The notes beneath the pieces are model-generated. The model made no database searches and was not told the DNA's origin. It saw only the letters and a list, made by a program, of their open reading frames with translations. The position numbers were made by a program, and so were the translations under genes. Below are positions 52,741-61,373 of a stretch of 64,000 nucleotides of DNA, in pieces. Every line of letters starts with the position of its first letter. Within the stretch, counting starts at the first letter, position 1. This DNA is from Chryseobacterium sp. GVT01B. Its GTDB lineage: Bacteria; Bacteroidota; Bacteroidia; Flavobacteriales; Weeksellaceae. Location of the stretch: assembly GCF_019970045.1 (NCBI RefSeq), contig NZ_JAHXYI010000003.1:372001-436000 (forward strand), given 5' to 3'.

Positions 52741-54351
52741 ATGCACGAACAACTACTTTTAATACTGGGACTTTTATTACTCGTCATGATGCTGGTCATG
52801 CTGGCGCAACGGATTAAGATTGCTTATCCTATTTTTCTGGTGCTTGCCGGATTAGGAATTAGTTTTATTCCGGGAGTTCCTGTTTTAAAGCTGGATCCAG
52901 AGATTATATTTTTAATTTTTTTACCTCCACTTCTGTACGAAGCAGCCTGGTATACTTCATGGAATGATTTCTGGAAATGGAAACGTCCCATCAGTCTGCT
53001 GGCTTTTGGTCTGGTATTTCTGACCTCGCTGGTGGTTGCCTATACTTCACAGATGTTGATTCCCGGATTTACCCTGGCATTGGGTTTTTTATTGGGAGGA
53101 ATTGTTTCACCACCGGATGCAGTTGCTGCCACAACGGTTTTAAAAGGATTAAAAGTTCCAAAACGTACTCTTGCAATACTGGAAGGTGAAAGTCTGATTA
53201 ATGATGCTTCTTCACTGATTGTTTTCAGATTTGCTTTGGCCGCAGTAATGACAGGAGCTTTCTCGATGCATGAAGCAACCGGACAGTTTTTTCTGGTAGC
53301 AGGAATGGGAATTGTAATAGGAATTGCAGGGGCTCATGTTTTTTATGCCATTCACCGGTTTTTACCTACTACACCTGCCATTGATGCTGCCATTACAGTA
53401 ATTACACCTTATATTCTGTTTCTTTCTGCAGAACATTTTCATTTTTCAGGAGTAATGGCTGTGGTGAGCGGAGGTTTATTTATGTCATTCCGTGCTCATG
53501 AAATTTTTAAGACAGGAACCACAAGAATCAATATGACAGGAGTCTGGAATACCCTGATCTTTGTAATGAACGCTTTGGTTTTTGTATTAATAGGGCTGGA
53601 ACTTCCGGATATTATCAATGGATTGGGAGAAGTTTCATTAATGGAAGGTATCAAATATGGTTTAATTATAAGTTTGATCGTCATTGTAGTACGTTTGTTA
53701 TGGATTTATCCTGTAGCTCATATTCCAAGATGGCTGAGTGAAAAAGCCCGCCGTGATCCGAGCCCGGGATGGAAAAATCCTTTAATTATAGGATGGGCAG
53801 GAATGAGAGGTGTTGTTTCTTTGGCTACAGCCTTGTCCATTCCGGTAATGATGAACAGTCAGGCCGAATTTCCGATGAGAAACCTGATTATTTTTATCAC
53901 ATTTGTAGTCATTTTTGTGACATTGGTATTTCAGGGATTGACACTGCCTTTGGTGATCAGGCTGACAAAAATTAAAGAGATTGATCCTATTCTTCCTTCT
54001 CATGAACAGCAGGCCGGAATCCAAATGAGACTGGATAAGCTTGCTGTCCAAAAACTTGATAAAGAATATAATGAATTGGTGAACAGAAATAGTCTGCTTG
54101 AGAATTTTAAAAAAGCTTTGGAAACCGATATCCAACTTCATCAGAATCATTTAAGTTCTCTGGAAATGTGTACCAACAGACGAAACGATATGGCAGAATA
54201 TCACAATGTAATGTTGGATATCTTTGCCCTGCAGAGAAAAGAACTGTTCCAGATGAAACGTGAAAAACGCTTCAGTGAAGATGAAATAAGAAAAGCAGAA
54301 TCCCAATTAGACCTGAACGAACTGAAAATCACAGGGAACAAACATTTGTAG
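52741..54351 (+). CDS. CPA1-family Na+(K+)/H+ antiporter
   Basis: 536 residues with about 12 hydrophobic segments (1-400) and a cytoplasmic helical tail (about 415-536) rich in charged residues. The core motifs are visible: GIVSPPDAVAATTVLKGL and EGESLINDASSLIVF (the ND pair that carries Na+ and H+). It probably keeps cytoplasmic pH and ion balance. It follows the VOC/esterase genes at 250 bases, separated by repeats, and may be a separate unit of the same stress locus. Confidence 0.9.
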   Translation: MHEQLLLILGLLLLVMMLVMLAQRIKIAYPIFLVLAGLGISFIPGVPVLKLDPEIIFLIFLPPLLYEAAWYTSWNDFWKWKRPISLLAFGLVFLTSLVVAYTSQMLIPGFTLALGFLLGGIVSPPDAVAATTVLKGLKVPKRTLAILEGESLINDASSLIVFRFALAAVMTGAFSMHEATGQFFLVAGMGIVIGIAGAHVFYAIHRFLPTTPAIDAAITVITPYILFLSAEHFHFSGVMAVVSGGLFMSFRAHEIFKTGTTRINMTGVWNTLIFVMNALVFVLIGLELPDIINGLGEVSLMEGIKYGLIISLIVIVVRLLWIYPVAHIPRWLSEKARRDPSPGWKNPLIIGWAGMRGVVSLATALSIPVMMNSQAEFPMRNLIIFITFVVIFVTLVFQGLTLPLVIRLTKIKEIDPILPSHEQQAGIQMRLDKLAVQKLDKEYNELVNRNSLLENFKKALETDIQLHQNHLSSLEMCTNRRNDMAEYHNVMLDIFALQRKELFQMKREKRFSEDEIRKAESQLDLNELKITGNKHL

Positions 54352-54504
54352 AGGGAACGAGATGCGGGCTTCGGGATAAGAGATAAGAGATACGTGATTC
54401 GAGTTAACGAGTTTGAAGGGTATGAATTGTTACGGATTGTATAAGAGATGTACTTTTTACTCAAATGTTTCTTACCTTAATCAACAATATAAATAGTGAA
54501 CAAA

Positions 54505-54816
54505 ATGAAAACATTACATTTTTTAGTTATCGGAAAGAATCAGGAAATTCTCGATACTTTAAAAAGAATTATAGAAAATAACGAAGGTTGGACTGCCGAA
54601 ATACAAAGTGATGAAAATTTCTGCTACGAATATATAAAAGAGACCCCCATAGATATTGTTCTTTTAAGTTCCGGGCTTGAGGAAGATTTTGAAAAAGATA
54701 TTAAAATATTTTGTGCAGGATTAGATAAAGATGTTAAAGTAATCGATCATTATGGAGGAGGAAGTGGACTTTTAAAGAATGAAGTTTACAGTCTTTTTCC
54801 TAATTTGCAGGAATAA
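54505..54816 (+). CDS. Receiver-like protein with degenerate response-regulator fold
   Basis: 103 residues from ATG 54505; a GTG three codons earlier is less likely. KTLHFLVIGKNQEILDTLKR and IDIVLLSSGLEEDFEKDI look like a CheY-type alpha/beta fold, but the usual phosphorylated Asp is Ser or Ser-Gly (VLLSSGL), so it is probably not phosphorylated. It lies 10 bases ahead of the Crp/Fnr gene and may act with that regulator. The family is inferred from pattern only. Confidence 0.6.
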   Translation: MKTLHFLVIGKNQEILDTLKRIIENNEGWTAEIQSDENFCYEYIKETPIDIVLLSSGLEEDFEKDIKIFCAGLDKDVKVIDHYGGGSGLLKNEVYSLFPNLQE

Positions 54817-54826
54817 ACCTGACATT

Positions 54827-55411
54827 ATGTTTGAAAATATCATTAAAAACATTACACGATTTATCTCAATCACCCCCGAAGAAGAAAAGACGTTTACTGA
54901 TCTGCTTGCCTGCCAGTCTTACCCTAAAAAAACAGTTTTGCTGAGAGAAGGAGAGATCTGTCAGTTTGAAGGTTATATTCACAAAGGATGTATAAGAATG
55001 TATTGTTTGGATGATAATGGTTCCGAAGTTACGCTGCTGTTTGCTATCGAAGACTGGTGGATCAGTGATATTGCCTCATTTCAGGAGCAGAAACCTTCAA
55101 AAGTTTATATTGAAACGCTGGAAGATTCGGAAATCTATATGCTGAATCCTGCAACCAAAGAAAAACTGCTGCAGGAAATTCCGAAATTGGAAAGAGTTTT
55201 CAGAATGCTGGTTCAGAGAAATCTGGCAACATTGCAGAGCCGTTTGGTAAATACCATTTCCAAGACCGCATCAGACAGATACCTTGAATTCATCAAAGTA
55301 TATCCTTCAATTCCCCAAAGAGTAGCACAGTATTACATTGCTTCCTATCTTGGGGTTTCAAAAGAGTTTGTCAGCACTATCAGAAAGCGTCTTGCTTCAA
55401 AGGAAAAATAA
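54827..55411 (+). CDS. Crp/Fnr-family transcriptional regulator, redox-sensing candidate
   Basis: 194 residues from ATG 54827; upstream in-frame codons overlap the previous gene. The cyclic-nucleotide-like barrel covers about 20-115 (LLREGEICQFEGYIHKG, LFAIEDWWISDI), and the HTH about 150-192 (AQYYIASYLGVSKEFVSTIR). Four cysteines lie close together in the sensor part (29, 45, 55, 60) and could sense redox or electrophiles. The DNA-binding end is almost the same as in the partial regulator at 1-160. It sits 237 bases ahead of an operator of the proposed regulon. Confidence 0.88.
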   Translation: MFENIIKNITRFISITPEEEKTFTDLLACQSYPKKTVLLREGEICQFEGYIHKGCIRMYCLDDNGSEVTLLFAIEDWWISDIASFQEQKPSKVYIETLEDSEIYMLNPATKEKLLQEIPKLERVFRMLVQRNLATLQSRLVNTISKTASDRYLEFIKVYPSIPQRVAQYYIASYLGVSKEFVSTIRKRLASKEK

Positions 55412-55478
55412 TCTTTCAGATTTTAAGACTCCTTTCCTTTATTTTATCAACTCAATAATTAATACTGATAAGAAAGTG

Positions 55479-55545
55479 AGATTCCTACGGAATGACAAAT
55501 AGTACGCTTTCTCTCTCCATACAGTTTGTCATTCCGTAGGAATCT
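55479..55545. repeat. 67-bp palindromic repeat, copy E
   Basis: AGATTCCTACGGAATGACAA and TTTGTCATTCCGTAGGAATC are perfect inverse arms. It lies between the Crp/Fnr gene and the pirin promoter. Confidence 0.85.
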
Positions 55546-55647
55546 AAACAGGGTTATTATCAAATACTCTAGACTTCCCAGGAACTTTAAATATCATCAT
55601 ACTGCCGGATACAAACGTATCCGGTATTTTTTTTTGCTGTAAACTCA

Positions 55648-55695
55648 TTTATTAAACTAGTTAAATGTGCAGGGTTTCCGGTCTCTCTAAATTTG
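55648..55695 (+). promoter_or_regulatory. Pirin-operon promoter with Crp/Fnr-type operator
   Basis: TTTATTAAACTAGTTAAAT (55648-55666) followed by the exact -7 box TAAATTTG (55688-55695). Centre-to-box spacing is 29.5 bp, the same as at ridA and the VOC operon. Start codon 55728 follows. Confidence 0.75.
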
Positions 55696-55727
55696 TCCTA
55701 TCAAACAAGAACAAATAACAATCTGAT

Positions 55728-56603
55728 ATGGACAGAAAAGATTTTTTAAAGAAAGGATTATTGGGAACAGGAATGTTTGTAGCATCAGCTTCTCTGGCAA
55801 ACGCTATGAAAAATGATATCGATGAGATTGAACCATTAGAACCAATCGGATATAATCATCTTCCCAATACAGAATCAAAAATAAAAGAAAACTCTGTCAT
55901 CCACAGAGCAGACTCAAGAGGAAAAGCAGACCACGGATGGCTGTTGAGCCAGCACACTTTCAGCTTTGCCAATTATTACAATCCTGAAAGAATGCACTTC
56001 GGAGTACTGAGAGTTCTGAATGACGATAAAGTGGAAGCAGGAAGAGGTTTTGGAACACATCCTCATGACAATATGGAGATCATCAGTATTCCTTTGGAAG
56101 GCGACCTTGAACATAAAGACAGCATGGGAAATACAGCAGTAATCAGAAGTGGAGACATCCAGGTGATGAGTGCAGGAACAGGAATCATGCACAGCGAATT
56201 CAACAAAAACAGTGATAAGCTTGTAAAATTCCTTCAAATCTGGATCTACCCGAAAAAAAGAAATGTTACGCCAAGATATGATCAGATCACTTTAGACAAA
56301 ACGAAAGGACATAATCAATTTGAACAGATCCTTTCCCCCAATGCGGATGACGAAGGAGTATGGATTCACCAGGATGCCTGGTTCCATCTGGGAACGTTTG
56401 ATCAGAATACAGAAACACCTTATCAGATCAAGAAAAAAGGAAACGGAATCTATGTTTTCATTCTGAAAGGAAGCGCAGAAATAGGCGGAGAAATTTTGGA
56501 AGAACGTGATGGATTCGGAGTATGGGATATTCAAAATATCAATATCAAAGCACTAAAAGAAGGTACAGAAATCCTTGTAATGGACGTACCAATGACACTA
56601 TAA
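55728..56603 (+). CDS. Pirin-family protein with N-terminal export signal
   Basis: 291 residues. The N-terminus MDRKDFLKKGLLGTGMFVAS resembles a Tat-like or Sec signal, then the bicupin pirin fold begins near 55. Metal ligands are visible: His111 and His113 in FGTHPHDNME, His155 and Glu157 in GIMHSEF. Pirin relatives include quercetin 2,3-dioxygenases and redox-regulated binding proteins. Export is unusual for the family. It is the first gene of a five-gene operon under the Crp/Fnr-type operator. Confidence 0.88.
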   Translation: MDRKDFLKKGLLGTGMFVASASLANAMKNDIDEIEPLEPIGYNHLPNTESKIKENSVIHRADSRGKADHGWLLSQHTFSFANYYNPERMHFGVLRVLNDDKVEAGRGFGTHPHDNMEIISIPLEGDLEHKDSMGNTAVIRSGDIQVMSAGTGIMHSEFNKNSDKLVKFLQIWIYPKKRNVTPRYDQITLDKTKGHNQFEQILSPNADDEGVWIHQDAWFHLGTFDQNTETPYQIKKKGNGIYVFILKGSAEIGGEILEERDGFGVWDIQNINIKALKEGTEILVMDVPMTL

Positions 56604-56644
56604 TAAAAATTAAACAGAAATAACAACCCTTAAATTAAATCATT

Positions 56645-57334
56645 ATGAAAAAATTAATCCTATCATTTGCAGCAGGCTTATTATCCTTAACTGCGTCAGC
56701 TCAAAACCCTGGAAAATCATTATTAAATCCTACCAATCATGCCGTGGTATTAATAGACCATGAAGGACAGATGGCTTTTGCAACAAAAAGTATCAGTATA
56801 GAAGAATTAAGAAACAATGTGGCACTTGTAGCCGGAGGATCAAAGATTTTTAATGTTCCTACAGTGGTAACAACAGTGGCAGAAAAATCATTCAGCGGAC
56901 CTGTTTTCCCTGAAATTTCAGAAGTATACCCTCAAGCAACAAGCGGATATGTAGACAGAACTACGATGAATACCTGGGAAGATCTTAACGCTCACAAAGC
57001 CATTACAGGAAAGAATAAAAAGAAACTGGTTTTCGCGGGATTATGGACAAGCGTATGTATCGTAGGACCAGTATTATCAGCTATTGATGAAGGTTATGAT
57101 GTATATGTGGTAACAGATGCTTCAGGTGATATTTCTAAAGAAGCTCATGACCAGTCAATTACCCGTATGGTACAGGCGGGAGCACATCCTATTACTTCTG
57201 TTCAGTATGTATTGGAACTTCAGAGAGACTGGGCAAGAAAAGAAACCTACAAACCGGTTAATGATCTGATGAAAAAACACGGTGGAGCTTACGGTATCGG
57301 AATTCAGTACGCTCAGGAAATGTTAAAACACTAA
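56645..57334 (+). CDS. Exported isochorismatase-family cysteine hydrolase
   Basis: 229 residues with signal peptide (1-20, ending SASAQ). The catalytic triad region is visible as VLIDHEGQM (Asp38), AEKSFSG (Lys81) and AGLWTSVCIVGP (Cys138). The family includes YcaC-like hydrolases, isochorismatase and nicotinamidase. The exported location is uncommon. It lies 42 bases after the pirin gene and 58 before the amidohydrolase gene, with a strong hairpin between. The substrate is unknown. Confidence 0.85.
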   Translation: MKKLILSFAAGLLSLTASAQNPGKSLLNPTNHAVVLIDHEGQMAFATKSISIEELRNNVALVAGGSKIFNVPTVVTTVAEKSFSGPVFPEISEVYPQATSGYVDRTTMNTWEDLNAHKAITGKNKKKLVFAGLWTSVCIVGPVLSAIDEGYDVYVVTDASGDISKEAHDQSITRMVQAGAHPITSVQYVLELQRDWARKETYKPVNDLMKKHGGAYGIGIQYAQEMLKH

Positions 57335-57341
57335 TGGTCTG

Positions 57342-57368
57342 TTTCGGCAGGCTGAAAGCCTGCCGAAA
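57342..57368 (+). other. Perfect intra-operon hairpin
   Basis: TTTCGGCAGGCT and AGCCTGCCGAAA form a 12-bp perfect stem with a 3-base loop GAA. No T tract follows, so it is more likely an mRNA-stability or partial-termination element than a full terminator. Confidence 0.7.
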
Positions 57369-57392
57369 TCTTCAAACTTAAATATTGAAATA

Positions 57393-59165
57393 ATGAAATT
57401 ACTGAATACACTTATACTTTCAACAGTTTTAGGGACAGGAATCCTGAACGCTCAAAAAGCAGACATGATTATTACCAATGGAAAGATCACAACAATGGAT
57501 GATAAAAATCCCGAAGTACAGGCTGTAGCTATAAAAGACCACAAAATCTTACAAACCGGAACAAACGCCCAGATTTTAAAATTAAAAAGCAGCAATACAA
57601 AAATCATTGATGCCAAAGGAAACAGAGTGATCCCTGGATTGTTTGACAGTCACCTGCATGTGATTCGCGGTGGTAGATTTTATAATACGGAACTTCGCTG
57701 GGATGGAGTGAAATCTTTAAAAAGAGCCTTGGAAATGCTGAAAGAACAGGCTCAGAGAACCCCAAAAGGACAATGGGTAAGAGTGATTGGAGGCTGGAAT
57801 GAATATCAGTTTGAAGAAAAAAGACTTCCTACCCTGGCTGAAATAAATGAAGCAACAGCAAATGTACCCACTTTCATCATGTACCTTTACGGAAAAGCAT
57901 GGTTAAATAAAGCCGGATTAAAAGAACTCAATATCAACGGAGAAACGCCTAATCCTGCACAAGGTTTAATTGAGAAAGACAACAACGGAGACCCTACAGG
58001 TTTGCTGGTGGCAGAACCTAATGCATTTATTCTTTATTCAACATTGGCAAAACTACCGGAGTTAAAAGAAGAAGAAAAAGTAAATTCTACCCTTCAGTAT
58101 ATGACGGAACTGAACAGATTGGGTGTAACGGCTGTAATGGATGCAGGAGGAGGATTCCAGAATTTCCCTGATGATTATGGAACGACAGACAAGCTGAACA
58201 AAGAAGGAAAAATTACCGTTCGTTTACCTTACTATTTATTTGCTCAGAAGAAAGGATCTGAGCTGGCAGATTACACCAAATGGATTGGAATGGTAGAAAT
58301 TGACGATCATGGCCACAACGATTTCAATGAAATAGATTATCACGTTAATGGAGGAGGGGAAAACCTGGTGTCTGATGGAGCAGATTTTGAAAATTTCCTT
58401 TTTCCAAGACCGGAACTTCCTGCAACCATGGAAAAAAATATGAAAGAAGTAGTAAGTCTTTTGGTTAAAAATAAATGGCCTTTCAGAATTCACGCAACCT
58501 ATAATGAAAGTATCACAAGATTTTTAAATGTCATTGAAGAGGTCAACAAAGAAACCCCTTTGAACGGACTAGTCTGGTTTATTGATCATGCCGAAACCGT
58601 TACTGAAGACAATATGAAAAGAATAAAAGCAATGGGTGGTGGAATTGCCATACAGCACAGAATGGCTTATCAGGGCGAAAGTTTCATCCACAGATATGGT
58701 AAAAAGCCAGCTTTAGCTTCTCCACCAGTGAAAAAAATGCTCGAAATGGGAATTCCCGTAGGATTGGGAACAGACGGAACCAGAGTAGCAAGCTACAATC
58801 CATGGGTTGCTTTATACTGGATCACAACAGGAAAAACAATCGGAGGAAACCAGGTAATGGGCAAAGAAAATACCTTAGACAGGAAAACAGCTTTATCACT
58901 TTCTACCTATGGCGGATACGAATTAATAAAAGACTATCAGAAAGGGAAAATACAGAAGGGATATTTTGCAGACCTTACCATTTTGGACAAAGATTATTTC
59001 ATGGTCAATGATGAAGAAATTAAAAACATCACTTCAAAACTGACCATTGTAGACGGAAAAGTAGTGTATGGAGACAATACTTACAAAACCGTTGCTCCCG
59101 CACCTCTTCCGATTATCCCGGACTGGTCACCGGTAAAATATTACGGAGGCTATCAAACCAAATAA
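57393..59165 (+). CDS. Exported amidohydrolase of the YtcJ/AepA type
   Basis: 590 residues with signal peptide (1-20, ending LNAQ). IPGLFDSHLHVI holds the HxH metal motif, IDHAETV and LGTDGTRVASYNP the later metal and catalytic parts, and the final beta-domain reads ADLTILDKDYF. It belongs to the amidohydrolase superfamily 3. The substrate could be an N-acyl or cyclic amide compound. It probably works in the periplasm with its operon neighbours. Confidence 0.88.
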   Translation: MKLLNTLILSTVLGTGILNAQKADMIITNGKITTMDDKNPEVQAVAIKDHKILQTGTNAQILKLKSSNTKIIDAKGNRVIPGLFDSHLHVIRGGRFYNTELRWDGVKSLKRALEMLKEQAQRTPKGQWVRVIGGWNEYQFEEKRLPTLAEINEATANVPTFIMYLYGKAWLNKAGLKELNINGETPNPAQGLIEKDNNGDPTGLLVAEPNAFILYSTLAKLPELKEEEKVNSTLQYMTELNRLGVTAVMDAGGGFQNFPDDYGTTDKLNKEGKITVRLPYYLFAQKKGSELADYTKWIGMVEIDDHGHNDFNEIDYHVNGGGENLVSDGADFENFLFPRPELPATMEKNMKEVVSLLVKNKWPFRIHATYNESITRFLNVIEEVNKETPLNGLVWFIDHAETVTEDNMKRIKAMGGGIAIQHRMAYQGESFIHRYGKKPALASPPVKKMLEMGIPVGLGTDGTRVASYNPWVALYWITTGKTIGGNQVMGKENTLDRKTALSLSTYGGYELIKDYQKGKIQKGYFADLTILDKDYFMVNDEEIKNITSKLTIVDGKVVYGDNTYKTVAPAPLPIIPDWSPVKYYGGYQTK

Positions 59166-59205
59166 TGTAAACCACAAAAGCCACAAATACTTCAACTGAA
59201 GGAGC

Positions 59206-59263
59206 AAAAATTCCCCTCCTCCGGAGGGGTGGCGAAAATTCAAAGAATTTTTGACGGGGTGGT
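59206..59263 (+). repeat. Dispersed repeat with two hairpins
   Basis: CCCCTCCTCCGGAGGGG and AAAATTCAAAGAATTTT are both self-complementary, and the segment ends TTGACGGGGTGGT. The pattern is of a dispersed intergenic type common in flavobacterial genomes, here between the amidohydrolase and DoxX genes. Confidence 0.65.
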
Positions 59264-59324
59264 CAGCCCATTATTAAAACAGTCACCAAACTCAGTACAA
59301 TTCAAGTTAAATAGTATTCAAATC

Positions 59325-59750
59325 ATGAAAAAGCTAATCCACATCATCACCAATACCAATCCGCCAGGAAAATTAACAGACATCGCGCTTTTAGTTTTCA
59401 GAGTCTTACTTTCTGTAGAATTAATCGTAGCCCACGGATTAAAAAAATTAGGAATAGGCGTTGCAGAAGCCGAGCAGGTTCCGAACCCGCTTCACCTTCC
59501 GGAAGCTTTCAACAGTCTTTTTGCAGATGCTGCCAATCTGGTATTCCCGGTGTTTGTGATCTTTGGCTTTTTCACAAGAGTTGCAGTATTGCCAATTTTG
59601 GCGGTGACGCTTACAGGATATTTTATTCTTCATTGGAACGATGCATTACTGGTAAAAGATACTCCTTTTATGTATAGCTTATGTTATCTGTTTTTACTGT
59701 TTATGGGGGCTGGGAAATACTCAGTTGATAATTTTTTAACCAAGAAATAA
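59325..59750 (+). CDS. DoxX-family membrane protein
   Basis: 141 residues from ATG 59325; a longer frame from 59229 would cross a dispersed repeat. Four hydrophobic segments are visible, with LLSVELIVAHGLKKLGIGVA near the first, FPVFVIFGFFTRVAVLPIL in the middle and TPFMYSLCYLFLLFMGAGKY at the end. DoxX proteins take part in quinone-linked or thiosulfate/quinol redox processes and oxidative-stress complexes. It lies just 2 bases ahead of the porin gene, so they are cotranscribed. Confidence 0.85.
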   Translation: MKKLIHIITNTNPPGKLTDIALLVFRVLLSVELIVAHGLKKLGIGVAEAEQVPNPLHLPEAFNSLFADAANLVFPVFVIFGFFTRVAVLPILAVTLTGYFILHWNDALLVKDTPFMYSLCYLFLLFMGAGKYSVDNFLTKK

Positions 59751-59752
59751 TC

Positions 59753-61120
59753 ATGAAAAAACTGATTGCCATTGCGCTTTTGTTGCAGATTTTTATTCCA
59801 GCCCAGCTTTCTGCACAGTTCAAACTGATGAGGTTTGATGAAGATTATGCTGCATACAAAGACTCTGCAAAGACTTTTTACAATTCCATAAAATATATCC
59901 CGCTTGCAGAAAAAAATAACAATTACTTGTCGGTGGGAGGAGAGGCAAGACTGGAGTTTGTAGATTTTAATAATGAAGATTGGGGGAGAATGGACATTGG
60001 AAGTAATCCTTTTCTGATTCAAAGATACAATGTACATGCAGATTTGCACCTGGGCTCACGGGTAAGAATTTTCGGACAGTTGAGAAGTGCATGGGAAAAC
60101 GGAAGAAAGAACGGCCCAAGACCAATTGATGAAGATCATTTGAATATTCAGAATCTTTTCATTGATGTTGATATCCTGAAAAGTGACAAAGAAAAACTGA
60201 CAGTGCGTGCTGGAAGACAGGAACTTGATTATGGAAGCGGAAGGCTGATTTCAGTAAGAGAAGGTCCCAATTTAAGACTCTATTTTGACGGATTGAAATT
60301 CATGTACAAAAGAGGAAACTTCAGATCAGATGCCTTTATGATGGCTGCCAGTGAAATCATTCCCGGAGCATTTGACAATAAATCCTCAAAATCCATCAAC
60401 CTTTGGGGAAGTTACAACACCTTGATTATTCCCAGAAGCGGAAACCTTGAGTTGTATTATTTAGGAATTCACAGAAAAGATGTACGTTTTGAAGATGGAA
60501 TTTCTGATGAAAACAGACATACTTTAGGAGGGAGATTCTGGAGATATGGAGGAGGATTTATCTACAATTTTGAAGCTGCTTATCAGTTCGGTAACTTTAA
60601 TAAAGGAAATATCAGCGCATGGACGGCTTCTGCAGACATCGGATATATGTTTGAAAATGTAAAAGGAAAACCAACGATTAACCTTAGAAACGATTATATC
60701 TCAGGTGACAGCAATAAAGGAGACGGAAAATTGGGAACATTCAATCCCCTGTATCCGAAAGGAGGGTATTTTGGATTCAATCCTCAGATCGGCCCGGTGA
60801 ATTTAATTGATATTCATCCCTATGCAACCGTAGATTTGAGTGAAAAAATAACTGTACAGGCAGATGTCGTTTTCAACTGGAGATATTCTACCCAGGACGG
60901 GATTTACAGACCGAGCGGAACATTAAACCTGCCATCCTCAAACTCAACAAAGAGATACATAGGAACTGCTTTCTTAGGAAGCTTTAATTATAAGATCAAT
61001 AAGTTTTTAACCTTTAATACAGGAATACAGTATTTTAACACAGGAGCCTTCATCAATGAAGTGATAGACAACCACAAAGACGGACTCTTTATCAATTCCA
61101 GAATTGTATTTAAATTTTAA
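59753..61120 (+). CDS. Alginate-export-type outer membrane porin
   Basis: 455 residues with signal peptide (1-21, ending SAQ). The pattern VGGEARLEFVDFNNEDWGRM plus RYNVHADLHLGSRVRIFGQL and RAGRQELDYGSGRLISVREG matches the alginate export (AlgE-like) barrel domain, which also occurs in general porins for organic acids. It probably carries a hydrophilic or aromatic substrate or product across the outer membrane for the pirin-operon enzymes. It is the last gene of that operon. Confidence 0.85.
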   Translation: MKKLIAIALLLQIFIPAQLSAQFKLMRFDEDYAAYKDSAKTFYNSIKYIPLAEKNNNYLSVGGEARLEFVDFNNEDWGRMDIGSNPFLIQRYNVHADLHLGSRVRIFGQLRSAWENGRKNGPRPIDEDHLNIQNLFIDVDILKSDKEKLTVRAGRQELDYGSGRLISVREGPNLRLYFDGLKFMYKRGNFRSDAFMMAASEIIPGAFDNKSSKSINLWGSYNTLIIPRSGNLELYYLGIHRKDVRFEDGISDENRHTLGGRFWRYGGGFIYNFEAAYQFGNFNKGNISAWTASADIGYMFENVKGKPTINLRNDYISGDSNKGDGKLGTFNPLYPKGGYFGFNPQIGPVNLIDIHPYATVDLSEKITVQADVVFNWRYSTQDGIYRPSGTLNLPSSNSTKRYIGTAFLGSFNYKINKFLTFNTGIQYFNTGAFINEVIDNHKDGLFINSRIVFKF

Positions 61121-61373
61121 AAAAATATATATCCGCAAGAATATCCCGCAGCTCGAACCCCGAAAACTCGCATCCCGAACCCAACAACAAAAATTACCCC
61201 ACATCAATGCATCTATCCATCACAGAAACTACCTTTGAAAAAACAAGAAATAGCCGGAGCAAAGCGACTTGCGCCTTAAAAAAATAAACCGTAAAAAAAC
61301 TTAGCGCCTTTGCGTCAACAAAAACCAGCAACAAAAATAACCAGCAACCAGCAACAACAAAAAAATAAATCTC

